Assembly: GCF_029193815.1 (NCBI RefSeq) | Contig: NZ_JARFVC010000002.1 | Coordinates: 240,853-304,852 of the forward strand | Source: Cytobacillus sp. S13-E01 | GTDB taxonomy: Bacteria > Bacillota > Bacilli > Bacillales > Bacillaceae_L | DNA length: 64,000 nucleotides | Reading direction: 5' to 3' | Shown here: positions 25,497-35,550 of the stretch, piece by piece | Numbering within the stretch: the stretch's first letter is position 1 | Layout: each line of letters starts with the position of its first letter | Translations under genes and position numbers: made by a program | Notes under the pieces: model-generated | What the model saw: the letters and a program-made list of their open reading frames with translations, nothing else | Database searches by the model: none | Told to the model about the DNA's origin: nothing

Positions 25497-26109
25497 AAAA
25501 GTAATTTCGTACATATGTATCATTCTAGGCGCCATTCTCCAAGGGGTAGCAATGGCGGTATTTCTTTTCCCACATAATATTCCCTCTGGTGGAGCCGCTG
25601 GCCTTGCAATTCTTATTAATTATTGGTTACAACTACCCTTAGGCCTCTCATTATGGATTGTGAATTTTGCTTTTTTAGTACTTGCCCTAAAGTATTTCGG
25701 TTATACCTGGACTTTTAGAACAATGTTTTCGGTAACCATTACCTCTGTCACTGTAAGCTTAATAACATCTAACCTTAATAGTGGCGGCTTGTCATCCTTT
25801 TGGTTAGACCTCTTAAGTGGAGGTATCTTATTTGGGATTGGTGTAGGGTTATTAATACGCAATGGTGCATCAAGTGGTGGTATGGTTATTCCAGCACTCA
25901 TGATAGCAAATTACAAAGGCACCTCCCCAGGCAGAGCTATGCTTTGGCTAAATTTTTTTATTTTCCTTTTAACTGCAACTGTAATTGAACTACCTATTGT
26001 CATATATGCGATTATTTGCCAGTCCATTTCTACGAATATAATCGACTTTATTTACCATCTAAAGCTACCCTATACATATTCCCCAACATTAGGTTGGAGA
26101 AAAAAATAA
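25486..26109 (+). CDS. YitT family membrane protein, short form
   Basis: A 207-residue protein with five or six hydrophobic segments. LGAILQGVAMAVFLFPHNIPSGGAAGLA and SGGMVIPALMI are YitT signatures. The usual family has a C-terminal cytoplasmic DUF2179 domain of about 80 residues and totals about 280. Here the protein ends 15 residues after the last helix (LGWRKK), so that domain is missing. The start is GTG 25486, inside the end of a possible leader ORF. The role of the family is unknown. A terminator follows. Confidence 0.85.
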   Translation: MPSKKVISYICIILGAILQGVAMAVFLFPHNIPSGGAAGLAILINYWLQLPLGLSLWIVNFAFLVLALKYFGYTWTFRTMFSVTITSVTVSLITSNLNSGGLSSFWLDLLSGGILFGIGVGLLIRNGASSGGMVIPALMIANYKGTSPGRAMLWLNFFIFLLTATVIELPIVIYAIICQSISTNIIDFIYHLKLPYTYSPTLGWRKK

Positions 26110-26117
26110 AATGATGC

Positions 26118-26150
26118 GAACGAGACAATAAGATGGTCTCGTTCTTTGTG
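26118..26150. terminator. terminator between convergent YitT gene and cysC
   Basis: GAACGAGAC / GTCTCGTTC with a 9-base loop and TTTGTGTGTTT after it. Confidence 0.75.
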
Positions 26151-26157
26151 TGTTTAT

Positions 26158-26757
26158 TCAGATAATATGGTGCTCCTGCAGATAACCTACAATTACATCG
26201 ACAGATTTTTGCAAAGATTGTTTATCCGTTTCAATAACGATCTCAGGTTCTAGTGGTTCTTCATAGGGAGAGCTTATTCCGGTAAACTCACGTATTTCTC
26301 CAGTTCTTGCTTTTTTATAAAGCCCTTTTGGATCTCGTATCTCACAAACATCCAGAGGACATTTAACATATATTTCAATAAACTCACCCTCTGGAAAAAG
26401 GTTCCTTACACTATTTCGATCTTCACAAAACGGTGATATAAAAGCAGTTGTTACGATTTGGCCACTATCTACAAATAGCTTTGCAACCTCGCCGATTCGG
26501 CGAATATTTTCTTGACGGTCATCTTTAGTAAAACCAAGCCCTTTGTTTAATCCATGACGGATGTTGTCACCATCCAAGACATAGCTTCTCATTCCAAGTG
26601 TGTAAAGTTTTCTATCCAATGCGTTAGCTAATGTAGATTTTCCTGATCCTGACAATCCAGTAAACCAAAGTACACAGCTTTTATGATTATTTAATTTTTG
26701 TCTATCTTCCTTGTTTATAGCTGACTTATGCCATGTTAAATAAGGACGATTCCCCAT
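26158..26757 (-). CDS. cysC: adenylyl-sulfate kinase
   Basis: A 199-residue APS kinase that makes PAPS from APS and ATP. The P-loop GLSGSGKST is at 34-42, then DGDNIRHGLNKGLGF, FISPF and the IYVKCPLDVCE lid region. The start ATG 26757 has AAAGGGTGG 8 bases upstream. It is the last gene of the comA - histidine phosphatase - cysH - sat - cysC set, and 15 bases follow the end of sat. With cysH present it may serve PAPS-dependent reduction or sulfotransfer. Confidence 0.93.
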   Translation of the reverse strand: MGNRPYLTWHKSAINKEDRQKLNNHKSCVLWFTGLSGSGKSTLANALDRKLYTLGMRSYVLDGDNIRHGLNKGLGFTKDDRQENIRRIGEVAKLFVDSGQIVTTAFISPFCEDRNSVRNLFPEGEFIEIYVKCPLDVCEIRDPKGLYKKARTGEIREFTGISSPYEEPLEPEIVIETDKQSLQKSVDVIVGYLQEHHII

Positions 26758-26772
26758 CTTTATTACCACCCT

Positions 26773-27918
26773 TTAAATCTTTGTATACGTGTCCTGTAAT
26801 CCCTTAATTAATACCTCAACAACTTCTGGTCTACTAAATTCCTTTGGTGGTTTCTTCCCATTTTTAAGCATCTCTCTCACTTTAGTACCAGAAAGAATGA
26901 TGTGATCATCTTTATCATGAGGACAGGTTTTTTCAGAAGCCATATTGCCACATTTTTTACAATAGAAACTATGTTCAAAAAATAGCGTCTGTATTCCAAG
27001 CTCCTCGTTTGAAAAATTGCTGAATATTTTTTGTGCATCATATGTTCCATAGTAATTTCCAACACCAGCATGATCACGACCTACTATGAAATGTGTACAG
27101 CCATAGTTTTTCCTAACAAGAGCATGAAATATTGCCTCTCTTGGTCCAGCATACCTCATTGCGGCTGGAAAAACGGATAAGAATACCCGATCTTTTGGAT
27201 AATACTTTTCAAGAAGTACCTGATAGCTCTCCATACGGATCTCACTAGGAATATCGTCAGACTTTGTTTCACCCACTAATGGATTCAAAAACAACCCATC
27301 AACAATCTCTAAGGCCGATTTTTGGATATATTCATGTGCTCTATGAACAGGATTTCTAGTTTGAAACCCAACAACCGTTTTCCAACCTAATCTATCAAAG
27401 AGATTTCTTGTTTGTACCGGATCTAAATAATAGTTTGAAAATTCCTTTTTAGGGCGACGAACTAAGTTAATAGGTCCAGCAATATATACATTTGGACGTT
27501 TAAAAAGGTTCATTACTCCAGGATGTTGTCTATCATTTGTTTTATATACTTTAAATGCTTCGATTTCTTTATTAGGGATATATTTTTCAGTTACTGTAAT
27601 AATTCCGTATGTTTCGCCATTTTGCACGAGCCTTACTTCTTCACCAATTACGAGTCTGTCAGCTATACTCTCCTCAACTGGTAGTGTTATTGGTATTGAC
27701 CAGGGTTCCCCTGTCGTAAGGCGCATGTTATGGATAACAGACTCATAATCCTTTTTACCTAAGAATCCAATTAATGGACTATACGCACCAACTGCAATTA
27801 ATTCAAGGTCACTCAATGCCATATTATCTAGTTCAATTTTATTAACAACAGCATCTATTTCACGCTTCTCATCGATTCGGTTTATTAATTTACCACCATG
27901 TGGTTTACTTAAACCCAC
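26773..27918 (-). CDS. sat: sulfate adenylyltransferase
   Basis: A 381-residue ATP sulfurylase that makes APS from sulfate and [23 protein letters not shown] (about 186-205) holds the QxRN and HxxH nucleotide-binding motifs. [12 protein letters not shown] follows at about 285. A zinc-like [16 protein letters not shown] cluster is near residue 315. The start is GTG 27918 ([14 protein letters not shown]), 8 bases after GGAGG. The upstream TTG at 27933 overlaps that site. It follows cysH by 50 bases. Confidence 0.94.
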   Translation of the reverse strand: MGLSKPHGGKLINRIDEKREIDAVVNKIELDNMALSDLELIAVGAYSPLIGFLGKKDYESVIHNMRLTTGEPWSIPITLPVEESIADRLVIGEEVRLVQNGETYGIITVTEKYIPNKEIEAFKVYKTNDRQHPGVMNLFKRPNVYIAGPINLVRRPKKEFSNYYLDPVQTRNLFDRLGWKTVVGFQTRNPVHRAHEYIQKSALEIVDGLFLNPLVGETKSDDIPSEIRMESYQVLLEKYYPKDRVFLSVFPAAMRYAGPREAIFHALVRKNYGCTHFIVGRDHAGVGNYYGTYDAQKIFSNFSNEELGIQTLFFEHSFYCKKCGNMASEKTCPHDKDDHIILSGTKVREMLKNGKKPPKEFSRPEVVEVLIKGLQDTYTKI

Positions 27919-27968
27919 ATCTATTACCTCCAATTTACCCTTATAATAAAGTTATTAATCTTGCATAT

Positions 27969-28679
27969 TTAGTCTTGATGTAATCCACATTCCGTTTTTG
28001 TATGGTTTGCCCATCGGCCAGATCGTAAGTCGCCAAGTTCTTTTACCTGAAAGGTACAAGGTGCACACCCTATACTTGGATAGTTGTTATCATGTAACTG
28101 ATTGTATGGTAGGTTGTTTAATTTGATATAGTTCCAGACATCATCCCAGGTCCAGTGAATTAAAGGACAGATCTTTATAGACTTGAACTTCTCGTCTTTA
28201 TTTATATATTGAACATTGTTCCTTGTTGAAGATTGTTCCCTTCTTAGACCAGAAATCCATGCTTTTGCACCTGACAGAGTTTCTTTCAGCGGTTCAATTT
28301 TGCGAATTTGACAGCATAGATTGGGGTTGGATTTCCACAGCTCTTGTTTATGTTTTTCCGCTTGCTGTTTTAATGTGAGGTTTGGTTGTTTCAGCTCAAT
28401 GTTTAATGTTGGAAAGGCTGCCTTAATTTTGTCAACTAGTTCATATGTTTCGCTAAAATGTAATCCTGTATCTAAGAAGACAATTTTGGCATGTTTGTTA
28501 ACCTTGCTAATTAAATCAATTAATACAATTCCTTCTGCACCGAAGCTGCATGCGTATACAAGCTCATCCTTATAAGAACGATAGGCCCACTTCAATACGT
28601 CAAAATAATCTTTCCATTGAGAATTTAGATTATTAATTTCACTTTCGTTCCAAGAATCATATGTTGGTACTTTGGACAA
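27969..28679 (-). CDS. cysH: APS/PAPS reductase (assimilatory, Fe-S type)
   Basis: A 236-residue reductase giving sulfite from APS or PAPS using thioredoxin. ACSFGAEGIVLID is the PP-loop. The pair in NLCCQIRK and the later CAPC form the four-cysteine cluster of the APS-type enzymes, and ECGLH at the C-terminus holds the catalytic cysteine. The start is TTG 28679 (MSKVPTYDSWNE), with TAGGAGGG 8 bases upstream. The ATG at 28706 would extend into the upstream gene. It lies between the histidine phosphatase gene and sat. Confidence 0.92.
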   Translation of the reverse strand: MSKVPTYDSWNESEINNLNSQWKDYFDVLKWAYRSYKDELVYACSFGAEGIVLIDLISKVNKHAKIVFLDTGLHFSETYELVDKIKAAFPTLNIELKQPNLTLKQQAEKHKQELWKSNPNLCCQIRKIEPLKETLSGAKAWISGLRREQSSTRNNVQYINKDEKFKSIKICPLIHWTWDDVWNYIKLNNLPYNQLHDNNYPSIGCAPCTFQVKELGDLRSGRWANHTKTECGLHQD

Positions 28680-28702
28680 TTTTATTACCCTCCTACTAGG
28701 AA

Positions 28703-29248
28703 TCATCCCTTCTTTTGATCAAATTCAAGTATGATAAAATCATTATTGTGAACAGTTATCTGGTTCATCATGTTAATGTCTCCACTTTGTTCTAGTGACA
28801 TTGCAGCCCTAATCCATGAACCATGGCCAAATGCTAAAATGCTTGAATACATTTTATACTTTTCTAAGAACTTACCAATCCGGTTTTCTAAATCAACTAG
28901 AGGTTCGCCTAAAGTTAAGTTTCTTGGTTCATTCAACCAGTCATTATAATTCTCTTCAATAAGTAAATTCTTTGGTTTTCCTTCATATAAACCGAAATTT
29001 AATTCGTCTAATAAAGGTTCTTTGTGAAACGATGAAAAACCATACACACTTGCTGACTGTTGAGTTCTTATTAATGAGCTAGTCAGAACTCTATCAAAGG
29101 GTTGATGCTCGCTTATTTTTTTAAAATTATTTTCAATCTTTTTCTTGTCACTACTTGACGGTTCCAGAATTTCAATATCTCTTTTCCCTTGTAAAAGACC
29201 TAACTTGTTCCATGCTGTTGGCAAGTGTCTTATAATGGCAAGTTGCAT
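28703..29248 (-). CDS. histidine phosphatase family protein in the sulfolactate cluster
   Basis: A 181-residue phosphoglycerate-mutase-like phosphatase. The motif IRHLPTAWN (residues 5-13) replaces the usual RHGET but keeps the catalytic RH. TSSLIRTQQSA is the second block. FGLYEGK and FGHGSWIRAA (second catalytic His) complete the active site. Its start overlaps the end of comA by 19 bases, so the two are co-translated. It sits where B. subtilis has yitC (comB, phosphosulfolactate phosphatase). I infer it may do the same dephosphorylation. Confidence 0.85.
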   Translation of the reverse strand: MQLAIIRHLPTAWNKLGLLQGKRDIEILEPSSSDKKKIENNFKKISEHQPFDRVLTSSLIRTQQSASVYGFSSFHKEPLLDELNFGLYEGKPKNLLIEENYNDWLNEPRNLTLGEPLVDLENRIGKFLEKYKMYSSILAFGHGSWIRAAMSLEQSGDINMMNQITVHNNDFIILEFDQKKG

Positions 29249-30000
29249 TCATTTTCCCCCAAGAAAAATGTTTCACTTCTAAGGCCCTGTCTTTGGGCTT
29301 CAAGCACTAATACATCTTGTAACTTAACATTACCTAGGTTTACATTTGTTCCAAATTGATTGATGAAAAACATCTGACTTTTAGGTGTTGGAGCTTCAAA
29401 AATAACACTACGTATGTCGATGTTCTTCATTAATCTCTCAACTAGATCTATTTTGATTTCACCATTACTTTCATAAATACCCGCTGTGCCTGAATCTCTT
29501 CCCTCTGTAATTACATACTTACATCCAGCATCCAATAGCGATTGGAGCTCATCTTCCCACTTTGCTAGAGGCATTTCTTTTTCCGTATCTTTCGAACCAA
29601 CTTCTCCAATGACATTAAACTCACTTTTCACGGCAGTTATGATCTCTATCCTAGATTGTAATGGGATGTCTAACGTTCCATTTGATATTTCAATCCATTC
29701 AACCCCAAAGTTTTTCAGGGATTTTATATAATCAACGAGCTTCCCTTGCAGATAGCACTTCTCAAATAATGTCCCGCCAAAGTAAGGTTTCACATTATAT
29801 TTTTTATATAATTGAATCTTTTTATCTACATTTGGAGTAACATAAGCGGAACCTATACCAATTTTAGCTATATCGATTAGTTGATGATAATCCGCTAAAA
29901 TAGTTTCAAGCTGGCCTAGTGGTGTTCCAAAGTCGGCTATTGAAGTAAGTCCATATGACCGTTCGCCCTTCGTTCTTTTTGGTAATGTCAAAAAATCCAT
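29230..30000 (-). CDS. comA: phosphosulfolactate synthase
   Basis: A 256-residue TIM-barrel ComA/YitD enzyme that adds sulfite to phosphoenolpyruvate, giving (2R)-phospho-3-sulfolactate. The segments GIGSAYVTPN, YFGGTLFEKCY, WIEISNGTLDI, GEVGSKD and VITEGRDSGTAGIY match the family. In methanogens the product leads to coenzyme M. In B. subtilis the cluster leads to 3-sulfolactate, a major spore solute. AAAGGAGGCG precedes the ATG at 30000. The four downstream genes supply sulfite and remove phosphate. Confidence 0.92.
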   Translation of the reverse strand: MDFLTLPKRTKGERSYGLTSIADFGTPLGQLETILADYHQLIDIAKIGIGSAYVTPNVDKKIQLYKKYNVKPYFGGTLFEKCYLQGKLVDYIKSLKNFGVEWIEISNGTLDIPLQSRIEIITAVKSEFNVIGEVGSKDTEKEMPLAKWEDELQSLLDAGCKYVITEGRDSGTAGIYESNGEIKIDLVERLMKNIDIRSVIFEAPTPKSQMFFINQFGTNVNLGNVKLQDVLVLEAQRQGLRSETFFLGENECNLPL

Positions 30001-30172
30001 TAGGATAAACGCCTCCTTTACTTTACAGTTGCTATGTTATTCAAAAATAGGTGAATGGTGTATAGAATGGGCTTTCGCGTTATTGCATTTACATTATATG
30101 GTAAGCATATTGTGTTCTGATTTACCCGACAATATAAAGGCAATTAATTTTGTATAAGGAGTTGTAAGTTAC

Positions 30173-31426
30173 TTGTCCAGTCAAAAAAATACAGGAATGA
30201 CGATTGTTGCGATTGGGTCAATTCCCCTTATCCTTGTACTTGGAAATTCCATGTTGATACCCATATTACCGCAAATGTCCAAGGAATTAGGGATTTCACA
30301 ATTCCAAGTCAGTCTTGTTATTACAGCTTTCTCCGTTGCTGCTGCTATTTCGATACCCATTCTTGGCTATCTCTCAGATCGGTTCTCGAGGAAAGCAATA
30401 ATAATACCTGCATTGACATTATATGGCGTCGGTGGATTGTTAGCTGGTATAGCTGCTGCTTGGTTCGACAATGCCTTTACATGGATCATGGCTGGGCGTA
30501 TTATGCAAGGTATTGGTGCAGCTGGGACAGCACCAATTGCGATGGCTTTAACTGGTGATTTATATCAAGGAAGCAAACAAAGTAAAGTATTAGGACTTGT
30601 TGAGGCTTCTAATGGTTTTGGTAAAGTTGTTTCACCAATTATAGGATCATTGCTTGCAATACTTTTTTGGTATGCTTCGTTTTTCGCCTTTCCACTATTT
30701 TGTCTAATCTCAATCTTATTAACACTATTTTTTGTGAAAGAAAAAAAGCAAAAGAAAGAACCGCCTCCTGTCAGTCAATATGCAAAAGGACTAATGACAG
30801 TATTTAAAAACGAAGGTAGGTGGCTCTTTACAGCATATTTAGCTGGTGCAACTTGTCTATTTACTTTATTTGGAATCCTGTTCTATCTTTCAGACGTGCT
30901 AGAAACAACCTATAATACAGACGGAGTTCTAAAAGGTGCCATACTTGCTATTCCTTTATTATTCATGACAACTACCTCCTATATAACAGGAAGTAAGATT
31001 GGGAAAAAAATGCCTTTAATGAAAAAACTAATTGTTTTAGGACTGTTTTTAATGACCTTTTCTTTTTCAACACTTGTATTTTTTGAGAGTCTTACCCCCT
31101 TTATTTCCATTCTAGTGCTAAGTAGTATAGGGACAGGTTTGGTGCTTCCATGTATTAACAGTTTTATTACAGGTTCTGTATCTGCAGAAAAAAGAGGATT
31201 TGTCACATCCTTATACGGATCCGTTCGTTTTTTAGGAGTCGCAATAGGCCCTCCAATATATGGGGCGCTAATGGCTTGGTCTCGTGGGGGTATGTTTTTT
31301 ATAACAGCAGGACTCACTTTAATCGTCGGTTTACTTTGTATGTTACTGATAAGAGTACCGAAAAAGGAGACCAGTGAAAGTGAATCAGCAGATGATTCTT
31401 TATTTAAAAAGATGCAGTTAACTTAG
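30173..31426 (+). CDS. MFS transporter, divergent from comA
   Basis: A 417-residue MFS protein with 12 hydrophobic segments, starting at TTG 30173 after [23 protein letters not shown] is the loop 2-3 motif (DRxxRK), and [17 protein letters not shown] the motif of segment 4 (drug/H+ antiporter type). It is divergent from comA with about 170 bases between. In B. subtilis an MFS gene (yitG) accompanies yitC and yitD. Export of sulfolactate or another anion is a reasonable guess, but a drug efflux role cannot be excluded. Confidence 0.85.
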   Translation: MSSQKNTGMTIVAIGSIPLILVLGNSMLIPILPQMSKELGISQFQVSLVITAFSVAAAISIPILGYLSDRFSRKAIIIPALTLYGVGGLLAGIAAAWFDNAFTWIMAGRIMQGIGAAGTAPIAMALTGDLYQGSKQSKVLGLVEASNGFGKVVSPIIGSLLAILFWYASFFAFPLFCLISILLTLFFVKEKKQKKEPPPVSQYAKGLMTVFKNEGRWLFTAYLAGATCLFTLFGILFYLSDVLETTYNTDGVLKGAILAIPLLFMTTTSYITGSKIGKKMPLMKKLIVLGLFLMTFSFSTLVFFESLTPFISILVLSSIGTGLVLPCINSFITGSVSAEKRGFVTSLYGSVRFLGVAIGPPIYGALMAWSRGGMFFITAGLTLIVGLLCMLLIRVPKKETSESESADDSLFKKMQLT

Positions 31427-31468
31427 ATTATAATTTTGAACTACTACTATTTTTAAGGAGGAAGCATT

Positions 31469-31756
31469 TTGCAAATTTTTTTCTCACCTGAATTAGTTAC
31501 AACTGATTGTCAAGTTCTAAATATTGTGGATCCAGATGAAAAAGCTGTTGGTTATGTTGCTTTCTTATTTGATGAAAAAAAAATGTATATTTATGGACAT
31601 TGCGAAGAAGAAGGCGTTAGTGAAGACTATAAAGATTTAGTTACACATTTTATCCAAGGAATGTCAAAGGCAAAGGCCGATTTAGATGTCTACTCTTATT
31701 TATCAGTTGCTGGTAAAAAGTTGGATATAAAGCTAGAGAAACAAAAAAAGTCATAA
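31469..31756 (+). CDS. hypothetical protein
   Basis: A 95-residue acidic protein starting at TTG 31469, with AAGGAGG upstream. It has no signal or membrane segment. It has a strand-rich first half (VLNIVDPDEKAVGYVAFLFDEKKMYIYGHC) and a helical second half. I do not recognise the family. It follows the MFS gene by 42 bases and may be co-transcribed. A terminator follows. Confidence 0.7.
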   Translation: MQIFFSPELVTTDCQVLNIVDPDEKAVGYVAFLFDEKKMYIYGHCEEEGVSEDYKDLVTHFIQGMSKAKADLDVYSYLSVAGKKLDIKLEKQKKS

Positions 31757-31779
31757 GTGGCAGAGAGAAAGCGTTAGCA

Positions 31780-31810
31780 AACACACCCTCCTAAAATTGA
31801 GGGTGTGTAC
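31780..31810. terminator. hairpin between convergent genes
   Basis: ACACACCCTC / GAGGGTGTGT with an 8-base loop. The T-tract is missing, so it may be a weak terminator or a barrier. Confidence 0.5.
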
Positions 31811-31816
31811 GACTGA

Positions 31817-33436
31817 CTAACTCTCATATAAAGGAATCGAGATCGTAAAAATTGTCCCTTTACCTTTTTCACTTTCTACTTTTATTTTACCCCTCATCCT
31901 GTCAACAATTTGATAACATACCATGAGACCAATACCTGTACCCTTTTCCTTTAGTGAATAAAAAGGAGTTCCTAGTCTTTTGAGTTCGTCAGTAGTCATA
32001 CCAATACCTGTATCTTTGATAATAAAATGCACATACTTATTTTCACAGAAAAGCCCGGCAGTAAGGACTCCTTCTTTTTTCATAGCCTCAACTGCATTTT
32101 TCATAATATTAAGAAGGACTTGTTTCAACTCTGAATTATTCCCTTTGATATAGTACGTTCCTTTTATTTCCATATTTATAGAGATGTTGTTGTTTAACAA
32201 CGCATAAGATGATATTAAATCAGTTACATTTTGCAAGGCTTCACTGCAATTAATTACTTCGGATTTTTCTAAATCAGGCTTTGCAAGTGATAAATAATCA
32301 TTAATGATTGTTTCAGCACGATTCATCTCTGCAATCATTAATTGGATATATTCTATTTCCTCTTTAGTCATCGACTCTTTTGATTCAAATATTTGAAGAA
32401 AGCCTTTAACAACTGTCATCGGGTTACGAATTTCATGTGCAACTGAAGCAGCTAATTGACCGATTGCATTCATTCTTTCAGCCCTTTGAAGCTCAGTTTG
32501 GAGTTTGCTTTGTTTAATTATATTCTCCATATCCCCAAGTGCCTTTTCAAAACCTTGAAGTTCTTGTCTCTGTTGACTATTATCACCAAACTGTTCTGAG
32601 GTTACGGCAACTCTTTCGAATAAGATGTGTAGCTGCCGAGTCATATCATTAAACATCTTGCTTAGCTCACCAAGTTCAGAATCATCTGTTTGGACTAATT
32701 TCACATCAAAGTTCCCTTGACTTACTTGATGAATCCCCTGAAAAAGTCCACGGAGTGGTGCCATAACTTTTCTGAGTCCCCATTCTTGGATAATAAAAAA
32801 AACTGTAAATAACACTATACAAGAAATTAATAATGATATCATTAAATCTAATTGAAAATCATTTAGGATGCTAGCATCGATGTCGACCCCAAAAACCGCA
32901 ATGACTTCACCATTTTCTGCAAATATAGGTGAAAAGGCAGAAATCCATGTACCATATTGATCAGTATAGATATCCGTATATGTACTTGTTTTGTTTAGTA
33001 CGGTATGTTCAAATGCACTAAAAAACTCATCTCCTGCAACATAAAGGTCAGAATAACCAAATCCTTGTCGAACAAGCGAAAACGGGACAGCAATTGGGTC
33101 AAACGCTCTATTTTCTGGTATTTCAGATGTGAAAATATAACCTTGTGAATAAACCGAGTTCTTTTCATGTATTTTATCAATTAAATATGTAAGTTTTTCT
33201 ACTGATGGGTCGTCTACATTTGCAGCATTTTTGGCAGCAATAATATCTTGACTAGGTATTGTTGTTTTCCAAAGATTCGCTACACTAACTGCCTGATCAG
33301 ACAGAATTTGTGTTATTGCATTACTTTGTATTTGATAACTAATAACAGCAGTTGCAAAACCGACCACCATGATAATACAAGATGTAAATAAAACCGTTTT
33401 CTTAAAGATGCTAAAATTTTTAATTCGTTTAATCAT
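31817..33436 (-). CDS. membrane sensor histidine kinase, sporulation-kinase type
   Basis: A 539-residue orphan kinase. Two membrane segments (about 14-33 and 197-216) bracket an extracytoplasmic PAS/Cache-like domain. A HAMP domain (217-270), a helical linker, HisKA with the phosphoacceptor His334 in VAHEIRNPM, and a HATPase domain follow, with the N box NIMKNAVEAM, G1 DTGIGM and G2 GTGIGLMV. The sequence around His334 resembles the KinA-E sporulation kinases. No response regulator is adjacent, which fits a phosphorelay input. What it senses is unknown. Confidence 0.88.
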   Translation of the reverse strand: MIKRIKNFSIFKKTVLFTSCIIMVVGFATAVISYQIQSNAITQILSDQAVSVANLWKTTIPSQDIIAAKNAANVDDPSVEKLTYLIDKIHEKNSVYSQGYIFTSEIPENRAFDPIAVPFSLVRQGFGYSDLYVAGDEFFSAFEHTVLNKTSTYTDIYTDQYGTWISAFSPIFAENGEVIAVFGVDIDASILNDFQLDLMISLLISCIVLFTVFFIIQEWGLRKVMAPLRGLFQGIHQVSQGNFDVKLVQTDDSELGELSKMFNDMTRQLHILFERVAVTSEQFGDNSQQRQELQGFEKALGDMENIIKQSKLQTELQRAERMNAIGQLAASVAHEIRNPMTVVKGFLQIFESKESMTKEEIEYIQLMIAEMNRAETIINDYLSLAKPDLEKSEVINCSEALQNVTDLISSYALLNNNISINMEIKGTYYIKGNNSELKQVLLNIMKNAVEAMKKEGVLTAGLFCENKYVHFIIKDTGIGMTTDELKRLGTPFYSLKEKGTGIGLMVCYQIVDRMRGKIKVESEKGKGTIFTISIPLYES

Positions 33437-33621
33437 CTTATACCTCAGAATCCCTTGTAATAATTTCGAATAATAAAGTAATTCGACCTTTTTAGAAAAT
33501 AATCCTCTATTTTTCTAATTATTGATTATATCAGACAAGAGTGGAGTCAATGATTTAATGTTAAAGGTTGACCGAAGCTAAAACGATTTGTGAATAGTAT
33601 CATCATTCTGAGTAAAAGAAA

Positions 33622-33662
33622 AAAGAGCCATATCACTTTTTTGTGTGATATGGCTCATAATA
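33622..33662 (-). terminator. terminator of ypmP
   Basis: GAGCCATATCAC / GTGATATGGCTC with an 8-base loop. On the minus strand it is followed by TTTTTTC. The 185 bases before it (33437-33621) hold nothing I can name. Confidence 0.85.
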
Positions 33663-33670
33663 CTGTAGCA

Positions 33671-33922
33671 TTAGGCATTATTTTTTAGAATATTCGTTTC
33701 AAAAAGTTGTTCATAATCACGCCATTTTAAAACTTTTTTTAAGTAATGTCTAAATGAGTAGACACTTTTAGGGTTTCTTTCAGCACAAATTTGTGTCATA
33801 AAAGTTTGTAAACGAATACCGAGCATAAAATGATACGTATTGCCTTCTTCTAGTACCGGAATATCCACGACTTTAACCTTCTGTCCATTATAATGTTTGA
33901 ACTCTAGGCTTTTAAATAGCAA
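33671..33922 (-). CDS. ypmP: YpmP (DUF2535) protein
   Basis: An 83-residue protein that I identify with DUF2535/YpmP by length, by the start MLFKSLEFKHYNGQKVKV and by its place immediately downstream of ilvA, as in B. subtilis. Basic, soluble, with no known function. A strong terminator lies 9 bases after its stop. Confidence 0.85.
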   Translation of the reverse strand: MLFKSLEFKHYNGQKVKVVDIPVLEEGNTYHFMLGIRLQTFMTQICAERNPKSVYSFRHYLKKVLKWRDYEQLFETNILKNNA

Positions 33923-34029
33923 AATATCAATCCTCTTTTTTACCCGTTTCCTATATTATACCCTAATTGTTTATCGAAGTGTGTCTAATTATGTAAACAA
34001 TAATGAATTTTTTATAAAAATTTTTGCAC

Positions 34030-35301
34030 TCAAATTAACAAGTGAAACAAATTACTTTCTTTGTTTATTTCCGTAAATGAAAAATTTTTCTTTTTCATTC
34101 TCTCTATTAAAGGGTTATAATCCTCTTTATTTTTTAATTCAATTCCAACTAGAGCTGGTCCATTTTCTTTATTATTCTTCTTTGTGTATTCAAAACGAGA
34201 AATGTCGTCCGTAGGTCCTAAAACCCCATCCAAAAACTCACGTAGTGCACCTGCCCGTTGAGGAAAATTAACAATAAAATAATATTGAAGACCCTCGTAA
34301 ATAAGAGATCGTTCTTTGATTTCTTGCATTCTACCAATATCATTATTACCGCCACTTATCACACATACAACTGTTTTACCTTTAATTTGGTCTTTATAGA
34401 AATCTAAAGCGGTAATTGGGAGAGCTCCCGCAGGCTCTGCTACGATTGCATTTTCATTATATAGATCTAATATCGTCGTACAAACCTTTCCCTCAGGAAC
34501 AGTAATGATATCATCAATAACCTCTAGACATAATTTAAATGTTTTCTCTCCTACTGTTTTAACCGCTGCTCCGTCAACAAATTTATCAATATGATCAAGT
34601 GTTACAACATTTGATTGCATGATAGATTCCTTCATGCTAGCTGCCCCAGACGGCTCTACCCCAACTAGTTTAGTTAATGGAGAGATACTTTTAAAATACG
34701 TTCCGATTCCCGAAACAAGTCCACCACCACCAATACTTGCAAACACATAATCAATTGGTTCGTCAGCATCATTTAAGATCTCAACGGCAACAGTTCCTTG
34801 ACCTGCAATGACATCGTAATCATCAAATGGATGTATGAAGGCGCGAAGTTCTTTTGAACTACAAGCAATTGCTTCAGTATATGCGTCATCAAATGTATCT
34901 CCAGTTAAGATGATGTCAACATATCCTTTGCCAAAGAGTTCTACTTGAGACACTTTTTGCCTTGGTGTTGTTGATGGCATGAACACCTTACCATGAATTT
35001 TTAAGGCTCGACACGAATAAGCCACTCCTTGGGCATGGTTTCCAGCACTCGCACACACTACCCCGTTAGTAAGTTCGTCTTGAGAAAGGTTTTTAATTCG
35101 ATTGTATGCACCACGAAGTTTAAATGAACGAACTATTTGTAAATCTTCTCGCTTTAACAATACATTGCATTCATATCGTTCTGATAAAAGGTCATTCCGT
35201 TGTAAAGGTGTATGGTTTACAACATCTTTCAAAAGATGATTTGCAATAAGTATATCCTCAACTTGGATCCCAACGTTTTGTTGTTTAATTTGTTGTCCCA
35301 T
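34030..35301 (-). CDS. ilvA: threonine ammonia-lyase (threonine deaminase)
   Basis: A 423-residue PLP enzyme that makes 2-oxobutanoate from threonine, the first step of isoleucine synthesis. The PLP lysine is in IVRSFKLRGAYNR. GNHAQGVAYSCR, SIGGGGLVSGIG (phosphate loop) and VCVISGGNND follow. The C-terminal regulatory part is the short single ACT-like form (FIVNFPQRAGALREFLD...). No T-box leader is seen before it, so regulation is not visible here. It stands alone in synteny, with yplP divergent. Confidence 0.95.
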   Translation of the reverse strand: MGQQIKQQNVGIQVEDILIANHLLKDVVNHTPLQRNDLLSERYECNVLLKREDLQIVRSFKLRGAYNRIKNLSQDELTNGVVCASAGNHAQGVAYSCRALKIHGKVFMPSTTPRQKVSQVELFGKGYVDIILTGDTFDDAYTEAIACSSKELRAFIHPFDDYDVIAGQGTVAVEILNDADEPIDYVFASIGGGGLVSGIGTYFKSISPLTKLVGVEPSGAASMKESIMQSNVVTLDHIDKFVDGAAVKTVGEKTFKLCLEVIDDIITVPEGKVCTTILDLYNENAIVAEPAGALPITALDFYKDQIKGKTVVCVISGGNNDIGRMQEIKERSLIYEGLQYYFIVNFPQRAGALREFLDGVLGPTDDISRFEYTKKNNKENGPALVGIELKNKEDYNPLIERMKKKNFSFTEINKESNLFHLLI

Positions 35302-35550
35302 ATTGCCTCTTATCCTTTCTTAGTGAATTCATGCTTTAAAGTGTTACGGTTATAATTTGTACATTATAACACGAATTTGATTCTATAAAAGTAAATTTTC
35401 TAACAATTTTATATTTTTATTTCGGAGACTTTAAAATATACATTAAAACCAAGCAGAAATTATACTTTTTAAAACAAATCTTATCCTTTTGGTTCCATTT
35501 AGTTCTAATTGGGTGTTATAATTAAATTAATCTTAAGAAGGTGGAGTTAT

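Noticed and set aside
35302..35550. T-box leader before ilvA
   Set aside because: No T-box core (such as AGGGTGGNACCGCG) is present in the space upstream of ilvA.
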